A stretch of 64,000 nt of DNA from NCBI RefSeq assembly GCF_007475365.1, contig NZ_CP034442.1, positions 372,001-436,000 of the forward strand, given 5' to 3'. Made by a program: the position numbers and the translations under genes. Below, in pieces: positions 7,608 to 14,538 of this stretch (the stretch's first letter is position 1; each line of letters opens with the position of its first letter). A model generated the notes under the pieces. It was not told the origin of the DNA and did no database searches. It saw nothing but the letters and a program-made list of their open reading frames with translations. This DNA comes from Streptococcus oralis subsp. dentisani. Its GTDB lineage: Bacteria > Bacillota > Bacilli > Lactobacillales > Streptococcaceae.

Positions 7608-8218
7608 ATGAATCAAGCATGGGAATTATTGTTTGAGGGCAAGTTGAAGAAGTTAAAAAATTAGTTGAAGCTGATTTTTCTTTGGAAACTTGCACTAATT
7701 TTAGTTTATTAAATTTGATGGGCTATATCTATCTTGAAGAGCAAAATTATAAGGAGTGCTTAAGTATCTACCAGTCTTATATTGACTTAGCCCGAATTAA
7801 AAGTGACCGAGAAAATGAACATGTTGGTTATCATCAGTTAGCGATGGTCTACAGGGAAATGGGTCATTTTCAAAAAGCTCTACTCTATATCGATCAGGAA
7901 ATGCAAATTATAAAAAAGTATTTTCCCAATGATGCTTTGAAATTTTCTGTTAACAACTATGAACAAGGCTACCTTCGTTTAAAGTTGGGAAATCTAGAAG
8001 AGGCAGAAAGCTATATGCAAGAATCTCTAGATTTTGCTTTGACAACTGAGGACTTCATTGCCCAAGCCTGTTCCTATAGAGGGATGGGAGAGATTTATCT
8101 GAAGCAAAATTCAAATAAATCACGAGATTATTTTTATCAATCTATTCAACTCTTTGAAAAATCTGAGGATAAAATTGGAGCAGACGAGGTAAGAGCTTTA
8201 TTACAAAATGGAAAGTAG
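7608..8218 (+). pseudogene. Tetratricopeptide-repeat protein, frameshifted near its 5' end
   Basis: The start ATG at 7608 has an RBS (AGGAGGATAAGC) and gives MNQAWELLFEGK, then shifts frame at about 7635; loss of one G in GGCAAG-TTGAAG accounts for it. In the restored frame it continues VEEVKKLVEADFSLETCTNF and about 178 further residues of helical TPR-like repeats (GYIYLEEQNYKECLSIYQSY, then YREMGHFQKALLYIDQEM, LGNLEEAESYMQESLDFA and GEIYLKQNSNKSRDYFYQS). The intact form would be about 203 residues. TPR proteins of this size act as protein-interaction modules; partner unknown. No good start exists inside the long open part, so expression is doubtful. Confidence 0.72.
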
Positions 8219-8271
8219 TCCAACCGAGCTGAAGAAAAACAGTAAAAAGCGGAGATTCATGGCGCACAAAA

Positions 8272-8317
8272 GAGGCTAGTTCATAATTTCAACAACTGGA
8301 AGTTATGAACTAGCCTC
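8272..8317. repeat. 15-bp perfect inverted repeat
   Basis: GAGGCTAGTTCATAA (8272-8286) and its exact reverse complement (8303-8317) flank a 16-nt loop, 50 nt after the TPR pseudogene. It could form a strong hairpin but has only a weak A/T tail, so it may be a terminator for the upstream genes or a protein-binding or element-end repeat. Confidence 0.7.
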
Positions 8318-8471
8318 AAAAGTTTGACAGAAAAAATCCAGTTATGGGACTTAGTGCATTTATATTATGCCTTCATTTTACAGAAACCGAAAATAAATAA
8401 CTATTTTTAATATAAAATTTTGTGTTTTATCATATTTTTTTGAAAAAAGCTAGTAATTTGACTGAAAAAAT

Positions 8472-8500
8472 TTGCAATTCTCCACAAGAAAATATATAAT
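8472..8500 (+). promoter_or_regulatory. Strong promoter of the small-peptide unit
   Basis: TTGCAA, a 17-nt spacer and a perfect TATAAT, preceded by about 120 nt of very AT-rich DNA. The predicted transcription start is about 8507. Confidence 0.75.
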
Positions 8501-8543
8501 ATAGTTGAGATGGAAAAACGTTTTTCAAAAGGAGGTGCACATT

Positions 8544-8594
8544 ATGTTCTTAGGATTCTACTTCCGTTTTTGGCTCAGCATTTGGTGGCGTTAA
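8544..8594 (+). CDS. 16-residue Trp/Phe-rich peptide (candidate signalling or leader peptide)
   Basis: The ORF encodes MFLGFYFRFWLSIWWR: four Phe, three Trp, one Tyr and two Arg, then TAA TAG. It has an excellent RBS (AAAAGGAGGTG) ending 5 nt before the ATG, an upstream consensus promoter (8472-8500) and a downstream hairpin with a T-tail (8613-8683), so it looks like a dedicated transcription unit of about 175 nt. Unrelated streptococcal pheromones of similar size (ComS/XIP of S. mutans, RtgS) also have a double Trp, but no Rgg-type gene adjoins this ORF, so this is analogy only. An aromatic amino-acid attenuation leader is possible in composition but no biosynthetic gene follows. It may also be the coding part of a small RNA. 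Confidence 0.5.
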   Translation: MFLGFYFRFWLSIWWR

Positions 8595-8612
8595 TAGAGG
8601 TTAGTGGTTGTT

Positions 8613-8683
8613 AAATTAAACTCAAATAGCTTTATGCCAGTAAGAAACTGAAATATTCAGTTTAATATGAGTTTTATTTTTCT
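8613..8683 (+). terminator. Nested hairpin ending the small-peptide transcript
   Basis: The outer arms AAATTAAACTCA / TGAGTTTTATTT (11 of 12 pair) enclose a perfect inner hairpin AAACTGA-AATAT-TCAGTTT. T-rich sequence (TTTTATTTTTCT) follows the outer arm. Confidence 0.65.
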
Positions 8684-8713
8684 AGTAAATCAACGTTTTC
8701 TATCACAACTCTA

Positions 8714-8803
8714 TTGCAGTTAAGCTATGATATGTGATAATTGTCAACCCTATCTTGTTAACATTTTTATGGTCTCGAGAAATCTTATTTCTTGGGACTT
8801 TTT
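8714..8803 (+). ncRNA. Possible short RNA (promoter plus terminator, no ORF)
   Basis: TTGCAG-N16-GATAAT with a TG extension (8714-8741) predicts a start near 8748. A strong hairpin follows: GTCTCGAGAAAT / ATTTCTTGGGAC with a CTT loop at 8772-8798, then TTTTT. The implied RNA is about 55 nt without a convincing reading frame. The hairpin could instead be a second terminator for the peptide transcript. The promoter is by eye only. Confidence 0.35.
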
Positions 8804-8850
8804 CTATTGTTTGAAAGGTTGTCTGTTGATTTTGTTGAACTAGGAGAACA

Positions 8851-8885
8851 AAAAAAGACAAACTACTTTAAAAAGTAATTTGTCT
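8851..8885 (-). terminator. Terminator of the minus-strand permease operon
   Basis: AGACAAACTACTT and AAGTAATTTGTCT pair around TAAA; on the minus strand the hairpin is followed by a run of seven T. Confidence 0.85.
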
Positions 8886-8901
8886 GTTGTCGGGTTACTT
8901 T

Positions 8902-9720
8902 TTATTGAAAGACACGATAGACATAAGGATTTTCTGGTTTATCTACTTTTGTGAAACTCTCAACTTCCAGTGTTGGGAGTTTTTGTTTGAGTTCTTTATG
9001 GTAGTGGAGGGTCAGGGTTCCCCTAGCGGTAATCCAAGTATTATCAGGATACTGGTGTGAATTTCCCTTGGTCAAGAGTCCATATACACCAGAGTCTGCT
9101 ATACAGTGGATTATCCCAAAGCGAAAGAGGAACTGGCTATCTGGATGGCTAGGATCGTTATAGACAAAGCCTGTAAACTCGATTTTCTTTCCTTCAAACT
9201 CTTGTGGATAATCATAGAGAACTTCCATGACTTCCATGTAGTTTTCGTCTGTAACCTGAATGGTTGGCTGGGCAAGGTATTTATCAGCTGTAGTCCGCAT
9301 TTCCTTTTCATAAGCAGACTTGGAAAAATAGGTACTGGTGTCGGGTTTGAGGTATTGACTGGATGTACCTTCGCTTGCCTGAATAGTTGTATCGATTCCC
9401 TCAGCAAGCGGGAAATGATAGCCTTTGGCAGATACGGTTCTCGAGTCCAAACTTACTGTCGGAAAGGCAACTCCAATCAAGAGAGGTAGAGACAGTAAAA
9501 GGATACTGATTTGTCTAGTTCGCCGACTTTCCATATGGCTGTGAGAGTTGATTTTCTTAATCCAGATGTAGAATTGGACCAGAGCCAACAGAAGAGAAAG
9601 GACCATGGAGATATAGACTAGATAGGAATAGTGGAGGTTGATGTAGTGGCTAAGCTTGCCAGATAGCTTGAGGTAAAGGGTCAGAGCAAAATAGCCCAGT
9701 AGAATGAAAAATCGAATCAT
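8902..9720 (-). CDS. TIGR03943-family putative permease subunit (YcgQ-like)
   Basis: A 272-residue protein with an N-terminal membrane pair (about residues 4-20 and 32-52), a third membrane segment near 70-90, then an extracellular C-terminal domain ending in the family's core (FTGFVYNDPSHPDSQFLFRFG, then HCIADSGVYGLL). The family always accompanies a DUF318/UPF0718 permease, as here: its start overlaps the end of the upstream permease gene by 4 nt. B. subtilis has the same pair as YcgQ/YcgR. Transported substrate is unknown. A terminator follows at 8851. Confidence 0.85.
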   Translation of the reverse strand: MIRFFILLGYFALTLYLKLSGKLSHYINLHYSYLVYISMVLSLLLALVQFYIWIKKINSHSHMESRRTRQISILLLSLPLLIGVAFPTVSLDSRTVSAKGYHFPLAEGIDTTIQASEGTSSQYLKPDTSTYFSKSAYEKEMRTTADKYLAQPTIQVTDENYMEVMEVLYDYPQEFEGKKIEFTGFVYNDPSHPDSQFLFRFGIIHCIADSGVYGLLTKGNSHQYPDNTWITARGTLTLHYHKELKQKLPTLEVESFTKVDKPENPYVYRVFQ

Positions 9721-10622
9721 AGCATCACTCCTATCATGTAAGAATAAAGCAAGACAAGCAGAGTCACGATGCCCATGAATTGCCAGATGAAGTTGGCCTT
9801 GAGATAGTGTTTCATCATGAGGAGATTTTTGATATCAAGCATGGGACCAATGACTAGAAAAGCAAGGACTGGTGCTAGGCCAAAGCTCGAGAGGAGAGAA
9901 GCTCCGACAAAGGCGTCCGCCTCGCTACAAAGAGAGAGGAGAAAGGCTAGAAACATTAGCAAGAGAATCGCAAGTATTGGACTTGCGCTGATAGAGGTCA
10001 GGATCCGAGTTGGGACATAGACTTGTACGATGGCCGCAAAGAGACAGCCAAAGACCAAGTAACGACCCATATCGAAAAACTCGTCAATAGCTTGTATAAA
10101 GACCTGAAAGACCTTTCCAGCAGGAGTCAAGTATGAAAAGTCATGTTCATGACAAGTAATAGAATTCTCTTTTTGAATGGGTTCCTTCCAGAAAAATCCT
10201 AGGAAAATCCCCAGAACCAAAGCAATCACAATAGCTCCCAGAGCTCGCAAGAAGGCAAATTTTATTGAATTACCAAAGGCAGAATAAGTAGCGAAAAGAA
10301 CGATAGGATTGATGATGGGAGCAGTCACCAGAAAAGGAACTGCCGTGTAGCTGGGGACTTTCTTTTCCAGAAAACGATTGATAATCGGGACGATTCCACA
10401 CTCGCAAGAAGGAAAGAGAAAGCCAATGAAGGTACCAAAAAAGATTCTTCCCCAACGATTGCGAGGAAGAAACTCATACACTTTATCAGGTGTGATATAG
10501 ACCTCAATCCACCCCGAAATGAGACTCCCAATCAAGACAAAAGGAAGGGCTTCAATCATGATGGAGAGAAAAATAGCCCCCGCTTGTAATACACTAGGAG
10601 GAAGAGATTGGAAAATCGTCAT
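9717..10622 (-). CDS. DUF318/UPF0718-family permease (YcgR/ArsP-like)
   Basis: A 301-residue integral membrane protein with about eight hydrophobic segments. It carries the family's Cys-rich motif FPSCECGIVPIINRFL in the first half and SLCSEADAFVGASLL in the second half, equivalent to the CxC region used for thiol/metalloid chemistry in ArsP-type exporters. It probably exports an as yet unknown compound together with the TIGR03943 subunit. It overlaps the downstream gene by 4 nt and starts directly after the stop of the small upstream gene, so all three form one operon. Confidence 0.85.
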   Translation of the reverse strand: MTIFQSLPPSVLQAGAIFLSIMIEALPFVLIGSLISGWIEVYITPDKVYEFLPRNRWGRIFFGTFIGFLFPSCECGIVPIINRFLEKKVPSYTAVPFLVTAPIINPIVLFATYSAFGNSIKFAFLRALGAIVIALVLGIFLGFFWKEPIQKENSITCHEHDFSYLTPAGKVFQVFIQAIDEFFDMGRYLVFGCLFAAIVQVYVPTRILTSISASPILAILLLMFLAFLLSLCSEADAFVGASLLSSFGLAPVLAFLVIGPMLDIKNLLMMKHYLKANFIWQFMGIVTLLVLLYSYMIGVML

Positions 10623-10754
10623 CTATTTTTTCTTCTCAACTTTTTCTTCTTTATCATTGTTATCTGGAAAAGTAACCTGAGTTAAGTCAGGAAGTTTGGC
10701 AAACTTTTCAAACATCTTGTCCAAGTCGTCGGTTTTTGTAAATTTAACAGCCAT
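10623..10754 (-). CDS. SPJ_0845-family small protein (43 residues)
   Basis: Minus-strand ORF starting MAVKFTKTDDLDKMFEKFAK and ending in a Lys/Glu tail (KEEKVEKKK). I recognise the start as a conserved streptococcal small-protein family of unknown function. It has an RBS (AGAGGTAGG) 5 nt before the ATG, a TATAAT box at 10785-10790, and its TAG is immediately followed by the permease ATG, so it is the first gene of that operon. The charged, soluble composition suggests a cytoplasmic accessory protein. Confidence 0.75.
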   Translation of the reverse strand: MAVKFTKTDDLDKMFEKFAKLPDLTQVTFPDNNDKEEKVEKKK

Positions 10755-10784
10755 AGGCCTACCTCTTTTCTACATTCTACCTCT

Positions 10785-10790
10785 ATTATA
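10785..10790 (-). promoter_or_regulatory. -10 box of the permease operon
   Basis: TATAAT on the minus strand, about 30 nt before the first gene. No clear -35 was seen. Confidence 0.5.
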
Positions 10791-10875
10791 CTATTATTTT
10801 GCGGAAAAGGGATTATTTTTATTTTGATAATCAAAGAGGTAAAAATAGGTAAGGTGAAACAAGCTTTGTTCCTTA

Positions 10876-10884
10876 TGGTATAAT
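10876..10884 (+). promoter_or_regulatory. Extended -10 promoter of tex, predicted leaderless
   Basis: TGGTATAAT is followed by exactly 6 nt and the tex ATG, with no RBS. Confidence 0.7.
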
Positions 10885-10890
10885 AGGTTT

Positions 10891-13020
10891 ATGGATAAAA
10901 AATATGAAAAAATCTCCCAGAATTTGGGTGTAACCTTAAAGCAAATCGATACTGTTCTAAGTTTGACGGCAGAAGGGGCGACGATTCCCTTCATCGCACG
11001 TTATCGCAAGGATATGACTGGTAGTTTGGATGAGGTGGCGATTAAGGCTATTATCGACTTGGATAAAAGTCTGACAAATCTCAACGACCGTAAAGAAGCT
11101 GTCTTGGCTAAGATTCAAGAGCAAGGCAAGCTAACAAAGGAATTGGAAGAAGCTATCTTAGCTGCCGAAAAACTAGCAGACGTAGAAGAACTCTACCTTC
11201 CATACAAGGAAAAGCGACGGACCAAGGCAACCATTGCCCGTGAAGCTGGACTCTTCCCTCTCGCACGCTTGATTTTGCAAAACATAGCTGACTTAGAGAA
11301 AGAGGCTGAGAAGTTTGTCTGTGAAGGATTTGCGACTGGTCAAGAAGCCTTGGCTGGTGCGGTTGATATCTTGGTTGAAGCCTTATCGGAAGATGTCAAC
11401 TTGCGCTCACTGACCTATCAGGAAGTGTTGAGACACTCTAAAATTACTTCGCAAGTCAAGGACGAAAGTCTCGATGAAAAGCAAGTTTTTCAGATATATT
11501 ACGATTTCTCAGAGACAGTTGGCAACATGCAGGGCTATCGTACCTTAGCTCTCAATCGTGGTGAGAAACTAGGTGTCTTAAAAGTCGGATTTGAACATGC
11601 GACAGACCGTATCTTATCTTTCTTTGCTGCTCGTTTCAAAGTCAAAAATGCCTATATAGATGAAGTGGTTCAACAGTCAGTTAAGAAAAAGGTCTTGCCT
11701 GCTATCGAACGACGCATTCGGACAGAATTGACTGAGAAAGCAGAAGAAGGAGCTATCCAACTCTTTTCTGACAACCTGCGCAATCTCCTCTTGGTTGCTC
11801 CGCTGAAAGGGCGCGTGGTTCTAGGATTTGACCCTGCTTTTCGTACAGGTGCCAAGCTGGCTGTCGTTGATGCGACGGGTAAAATGCTGACGACCCAAGT
11901 CATTTATCCAGTAAAACCAGCCTCCGCTCGTCAAATTGAAGAAGCCAAGAAAGATTTGGCAGACTTGATTGGTCAATACAGCGTGGAAATCATTGCCATT
12001 GGAAATGGGACGGCCAGTCGGGAAAGCGAAGCCTTTGTGGCGGAAGTTCTGAAAGATTTTCCAGAAGTGAGCTATGTCATCGTCAATGAAAGTGGTGCTT
12101 CTGTCTACTCTGCCAGTGAACTTGCTCGTCAGGAGTTTCCAGAATTAACTGTTGAAAAACGCTCTGCTATTTCTATCGCTCGTCGTTTGCAAGATCCCCT
12201 CGCTGAGTTGGTCAAAATCGATCCCAAGTCAATCGGTGTCGGTCAGTACCAGCACGATGTCAGTCAGAAGAAACTGTCTGAGAGTCTAGATTTTGTCGTC
12301 GATACCGTGGTGAACCAAGTTGGTGTCAATGTGAATACCGCTAGCCCAGCTCTTCTTTCACACGTAGCTGGACTCAATAAAACTATCTCTGAAAATATCG
12401 TCAAATACCGTGAAGAAGAAGGAAAAATCACTTCACGCGCTCAAATTAAGAAAGTTCCTCGCCTGGGAGCTAAAGCCTTTGAGCAGGCTGCTGGTTTCCT
12501 CCGTATTCCTGAAAGTAGTAATATCCTTGATAATACAGGAGTTCACCCAGAAAACTACGCTGCGGTTAAGGAGCTCTTCAAACGCTTGGATATCAAGGAT
12601 TTGAATGAAGAAGCACAAAATAAGCTTAAGTCCCTTTCAGTTAAGGAGATGTCGCAAGAACTGAATCTCGGCCCAGAAACGCTTAAAGATATCATTGCTG
12701 ACCTTCTCAAACCAGGTCGAGACTTCCGTGATTCCTTTGATGCACCTGTGCTTCGTCAAGATGTATTGGATATCAAAGATCTTGTTGCTGGGCAGAAGCT
12801 GGAAGGTGTGGTGCGTAATGTCGTTGACTTCGGTGCATTCGTTGATATTGGGATTCACGAGGACGGTTTGATCCATATTTCCCACATGAGTCGCAAATTT
12901 ATCAAACACCCCAGTCAAGTAGTGTCAGTCGGTGATTTGGTAACGGTTTGGGTTAAGAAAATCGATACTGAACGTGAAAAAGTCAATCTGTCGCTCCTCG
13001 CTCCAGATGAATCTAACTGA
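10891..13020 (+). CDS. tex: Tex family transcription accessory / RNA-binding protein
   Basis: Tex is a conserved cytoplasmic nucleic-acid-binding protein, named after a transcription factor for toxin expression in Bordetella. The 709-residue protein has the N-terminal Tex helical domain ([20 protein letters not shown] at 25-45), a YqgF/RuvC-like domain near 310-440 ([16 protein letters not shown], then [13 protein letters not shown]), a helix-hairpin-helix region near 485-560 ([11 protein letters not shown]) and a C-terminal S1 domain ([26 protein letters not shown]) at about 630-705. It starts 6 nt after TGGTATAAT with no RBS. The stop overlaps the next gene by 14 nt. Confidence 0.95.
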   Translation: MDKKYEKISQNLGVTLKQIDTVLSLTAEGATIPFIARYRKDMTGSLDEVAIKAIIDLDKSLTNLNDRKEAVLAKIQEQGKLTKELEEAILAAEKLADVEELYLPYKEKRRTKATIAREAGLFPLARLILQNIADLEKEAEKFVCEGFATGQEALAGAVDILVEALSEDVNLRSLTYQEVLRHSKITSQVKDESLDEKQVFQIYYDFSETVGNMQGYRTLALNRGEKLGVLKVGFEHATDRILSFFAARFKVKNAYIDEVVQQSVKKKVLPAIERRIRTELTEKAEEGAIQLFSDNLRNLLLVAPLKGRVVLGFDPAFRTGAKLAVVDATGKMLTTQVIYPVKPASARQIEEAKKDLADLIGQYSVEIIAIGNGTASRESEAFVAEVLKDFPEVSYVIVNESGASVYSASELARQEFPELTVEKRSAISIARRLQDPLAELVKIDPKSIGVGQYQHDVSQKKLSESLDFVVDTVVNQVGVNVNTASPALLSHVAGLNKTISENIVKYREEEGKITSRAQIKKVPRLGAKAFEQAAGFLRIPESSNILDNTGVHPENYAAVKELFKRLDIKDLNEEAQNKLKSLSVKEMSQELNLGPETLKDIIADLLKPGRDFRDSFDAPVLRQDVLDIKDLVAGQKLEGVVRNVVDFGAFVDIGIHEDGLIHISHMSRKFIKHPSQVVSVGDLVTVWVKKIDTEREKVNLSLLAPDESN

Positions 13021-13450
13021 GTACGTTCAGTCTGTTTCACTCGAAGACTTTGGTAGGCCTTTTACCCATCAAGCCCAGTGGAATCCTCGTTTGCGAACGA
13101 CAGGTGGGCGATTTTTCCCTAAGGATGGGCATTTGGATTTTAATCCCAAGGTTTATAATGAACTAGGTTTGGAAGTCTTTCGCAAAATCGTGCGCCATGA
13201 GCTTTGTCACTATCACCTTTATTTTCAGAAAAAGGGGTATCGCCATAAGGACCGAGATTTCAAGGAACTTTTGAAAGAAGTGGATGGACTACGCTTTGTA
13301 CCACCTTTGAAAAGTCAGGATAGTCACCTAGTCTATCAGTGCCAATCTTGCCAGCAAACCTATCAACGCAAGAGGAAAATTGACACGAAACGCTACCGCT
13401 GTGGCGTCTGTCGAGGTAAACTCGTTGTCTTAAATCGGCCTAAGGACTGA
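13007..13450 (+). CDS. SprT-like zinc metalloprotease-fold protein
   Basis: A 147-residue protein with the SprT-family HELCH signature ([17 protein letters not shown], an HExxH-type zinc site) and a C-terminal zinc ribbon with CxxC pairs (CQSCQQTY, then CGVCRGKL). The best-known SprT-like member is eukaryotic Spartan; the bacterial role is unknown. ATG 13007 ([20 protein letters not shown]) was chosen because upstream in-frame starts lie deep in tex. It overlaps the end of tex by 14 nt, so translation is probably coupled. Confidence 0.85.
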   Translation: MNLTEYVQSVSLEDFGRPFTHQAQWNPRLRTTGGRFFPKDGHLDFNPKVYNELGLEVFRKIVRHELCHYHLYFQKKGYRHKDRDFKELLKEVDGLRFVPPLKSQDSHLVYQCQSCQQTYQRKRKIDTKRYRCGVCRGKLVVLNRPKD

Positions 13451-13472
13451 TGTTCTTGTTCCCGTTTTATGC

Positions 13473-13478
13473 TATACT
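13473..13478 (+). promoter_or_regulatory. Extended -10 of the PspC-domain gene
   Basis: TGC-TATACT lies 31 nt before the ATG at 13510, which has its own RBS (AAAGAGGA). Confidence 0.5.
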
Positions 13479-13509
13479 ACTTGTAAGAATACCGAAAGAG
13501 GAACAAATC

Positions 13510-13782
13510 ATGAATACAAAATTTTATAAAATGAGACGAAATCGCATGGTGTCAGGAGTTTTGGCTGGCCTATCAGACAAGTGGAAACTTGATGTAACCC
13601 TAGTCCGCTTTCTCTTCGCCATTTTTACTATATCAAATTTTGGGATTGGTGTGATTATTTACATCATCCTCGCCTCTATCCTGCCAACTAAGGAAGAAAT
13701 CGAAGCAGAAATGTACGGAACAGGACCACGCAAACGCAAGGAAGCCGAGGCTATTGATGACAATGATGGCTGGTTTTGGTGA
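13510..13782 (+). CDS. PspC domain-containing small membrane protein
   Basis: A 90-residue protein. An N-terminal basic stretch (MNTKFYKMRRNRMVSGVLAG) leads into the PspC domain, with a hydrophobic helix at about 38-60 (LFAIFTISNFGIGVIIYIIL), then a charged cytoplasmic tail ending DDNDGWFW. PspC proteins are envelope-stress-related membrane proteins in enterobacteria and occur as short stand-alone proteins in streptococci. The start at 13510 is set by the RBS AAAGAGGA and the TATACT box. It is followed by a bidirectional terminator at 13846. Confidence 0.85.
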   Translation: MNTKFYKMRRNRMVSGVLAGLSDKWKLDVTLVRFLFAIFTISNFGIGVIIYIILASILPTKEEIEAEMYGTGPRKRKEAEAIDDNDGWFW

Positions 13783-13845
13783 GATTTAACAGGAAGTATT
13801 TATTATTTGCACTATGTTACTTAAAAGAAGCAGCATAAATGACTG

Positions 13846-13881
13846 AAAATCCCTTGTGGCTAAATAACCACAAGGGATTTT
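13846..13881. terminator. Bidirectional terminator
   Basis: A 14-bp perfect stem (AAAATCCCTTGTGG and its complement) around an 8-nt loop lies between convergent genes. Confidence 0.85.
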
Positions 13882-13886
13882 GGTAT

Positions 13887-14537
13887 TTAAGTATATTCTT
13901 TTCCATCTTGAGAGAGATGAATTACCTGATCAGCCATTTTCCAAATACTAGGATTGTGAGTTGCGATGATAATTGTTCTATTAGCATTACGAAGTTCAAG
14001 GAGAATTTCCATAATTTCCTTGGAATTTTTTGGATCTAGCGAGGCGGTAGGCTCATCGGCTAAAATTAAAGGAGGATCTTTCAGGATAATCTTAGCAAGC
14101 GCTACGCGTTGAGCTTCACCACCAGATAATTCATAGATTTTTTGGTTGAGACTTAGATAATCTAGTCTGACAGCTTGTAGTGCTTGAAGAAGAAGTCTCT
14201 CTTTTTCTTGTTTCTTGTTCTGTTTTTTGCCAATCAGTCCCAGCTCAAGATTTTCTCGAATGGTCTGACTTTCTAATAGTCCGAAGTTCTGGAAGAGATA
14301 ACCTAGCTCGTTACGATAGAATTCCTCATTTTTTAGTGAAGTTAAAGGCTTTCCTTTGTAAACTATTTCTCCTTTGTCGAAAGTCTCTAGTTTTGCAAGC
14401 ATATTGAGCAAAGTGGTTTTTCCACAACCACTGTCTCCTATCAAAGCATACACCATACCACTTTGAAAATTCAGATTCAAGTCTGAAAAAATAATACGAG
14501 AACCAAATTGTTTCCAAATATGTTGCAATTCAATCAT
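13887..14537 (-). CDS. ABC transporter ATP-binding protein (bacteriocin-associated type)
   Basis: A 216-residue ATPase: Walker A GDSGCGKTT near residue 33, Q-loop GYLFQNFGLLES, signature ELSGGEAQRVALAK, Walker B LILADEPTASLD and the H-switch ATHNPS. It resembles the lipoprotein/macrolide exporter class. Start at 14537 (MIELQHIWKQFGS) is fixed by AAAGGAGGATAGT immediately upstream; a longer upstream extension reads into the neighbour. The partner is the DUF1430 protein just upstream, whose stop is 1 nt before this ATG. Together they form a putative bacteriocin immunity/export unit. Confidence 0.9.
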   Translation of the reverse strand: MIELQHIWKQFGSRIIFSDLNLNFQSGMVYALIGDSGCGKTTLLNMLAKLETFDKGEIVYKGKPLTSLKNEEFYRNELGYLFQNFGLLESQTIRENLELGLIGKKQNKKQEKERLLLQALQAVRLDYLSLNQKIYELSGGEAQRVALAKIILKDPPLILADEPTASLDPKNSKEIMEILLELRNANRTIIIATHNPSIWKMADQVIHLSQDGKEYT

Positions 14538-14538
14538 A

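Noticed and set aside
8544..8683. Aromatic amino-acid attenuator leader
   Set aside because: The peptide composition would fit, but no aromatic biosynthesis gene follows; the next gene is on the opposite strand.
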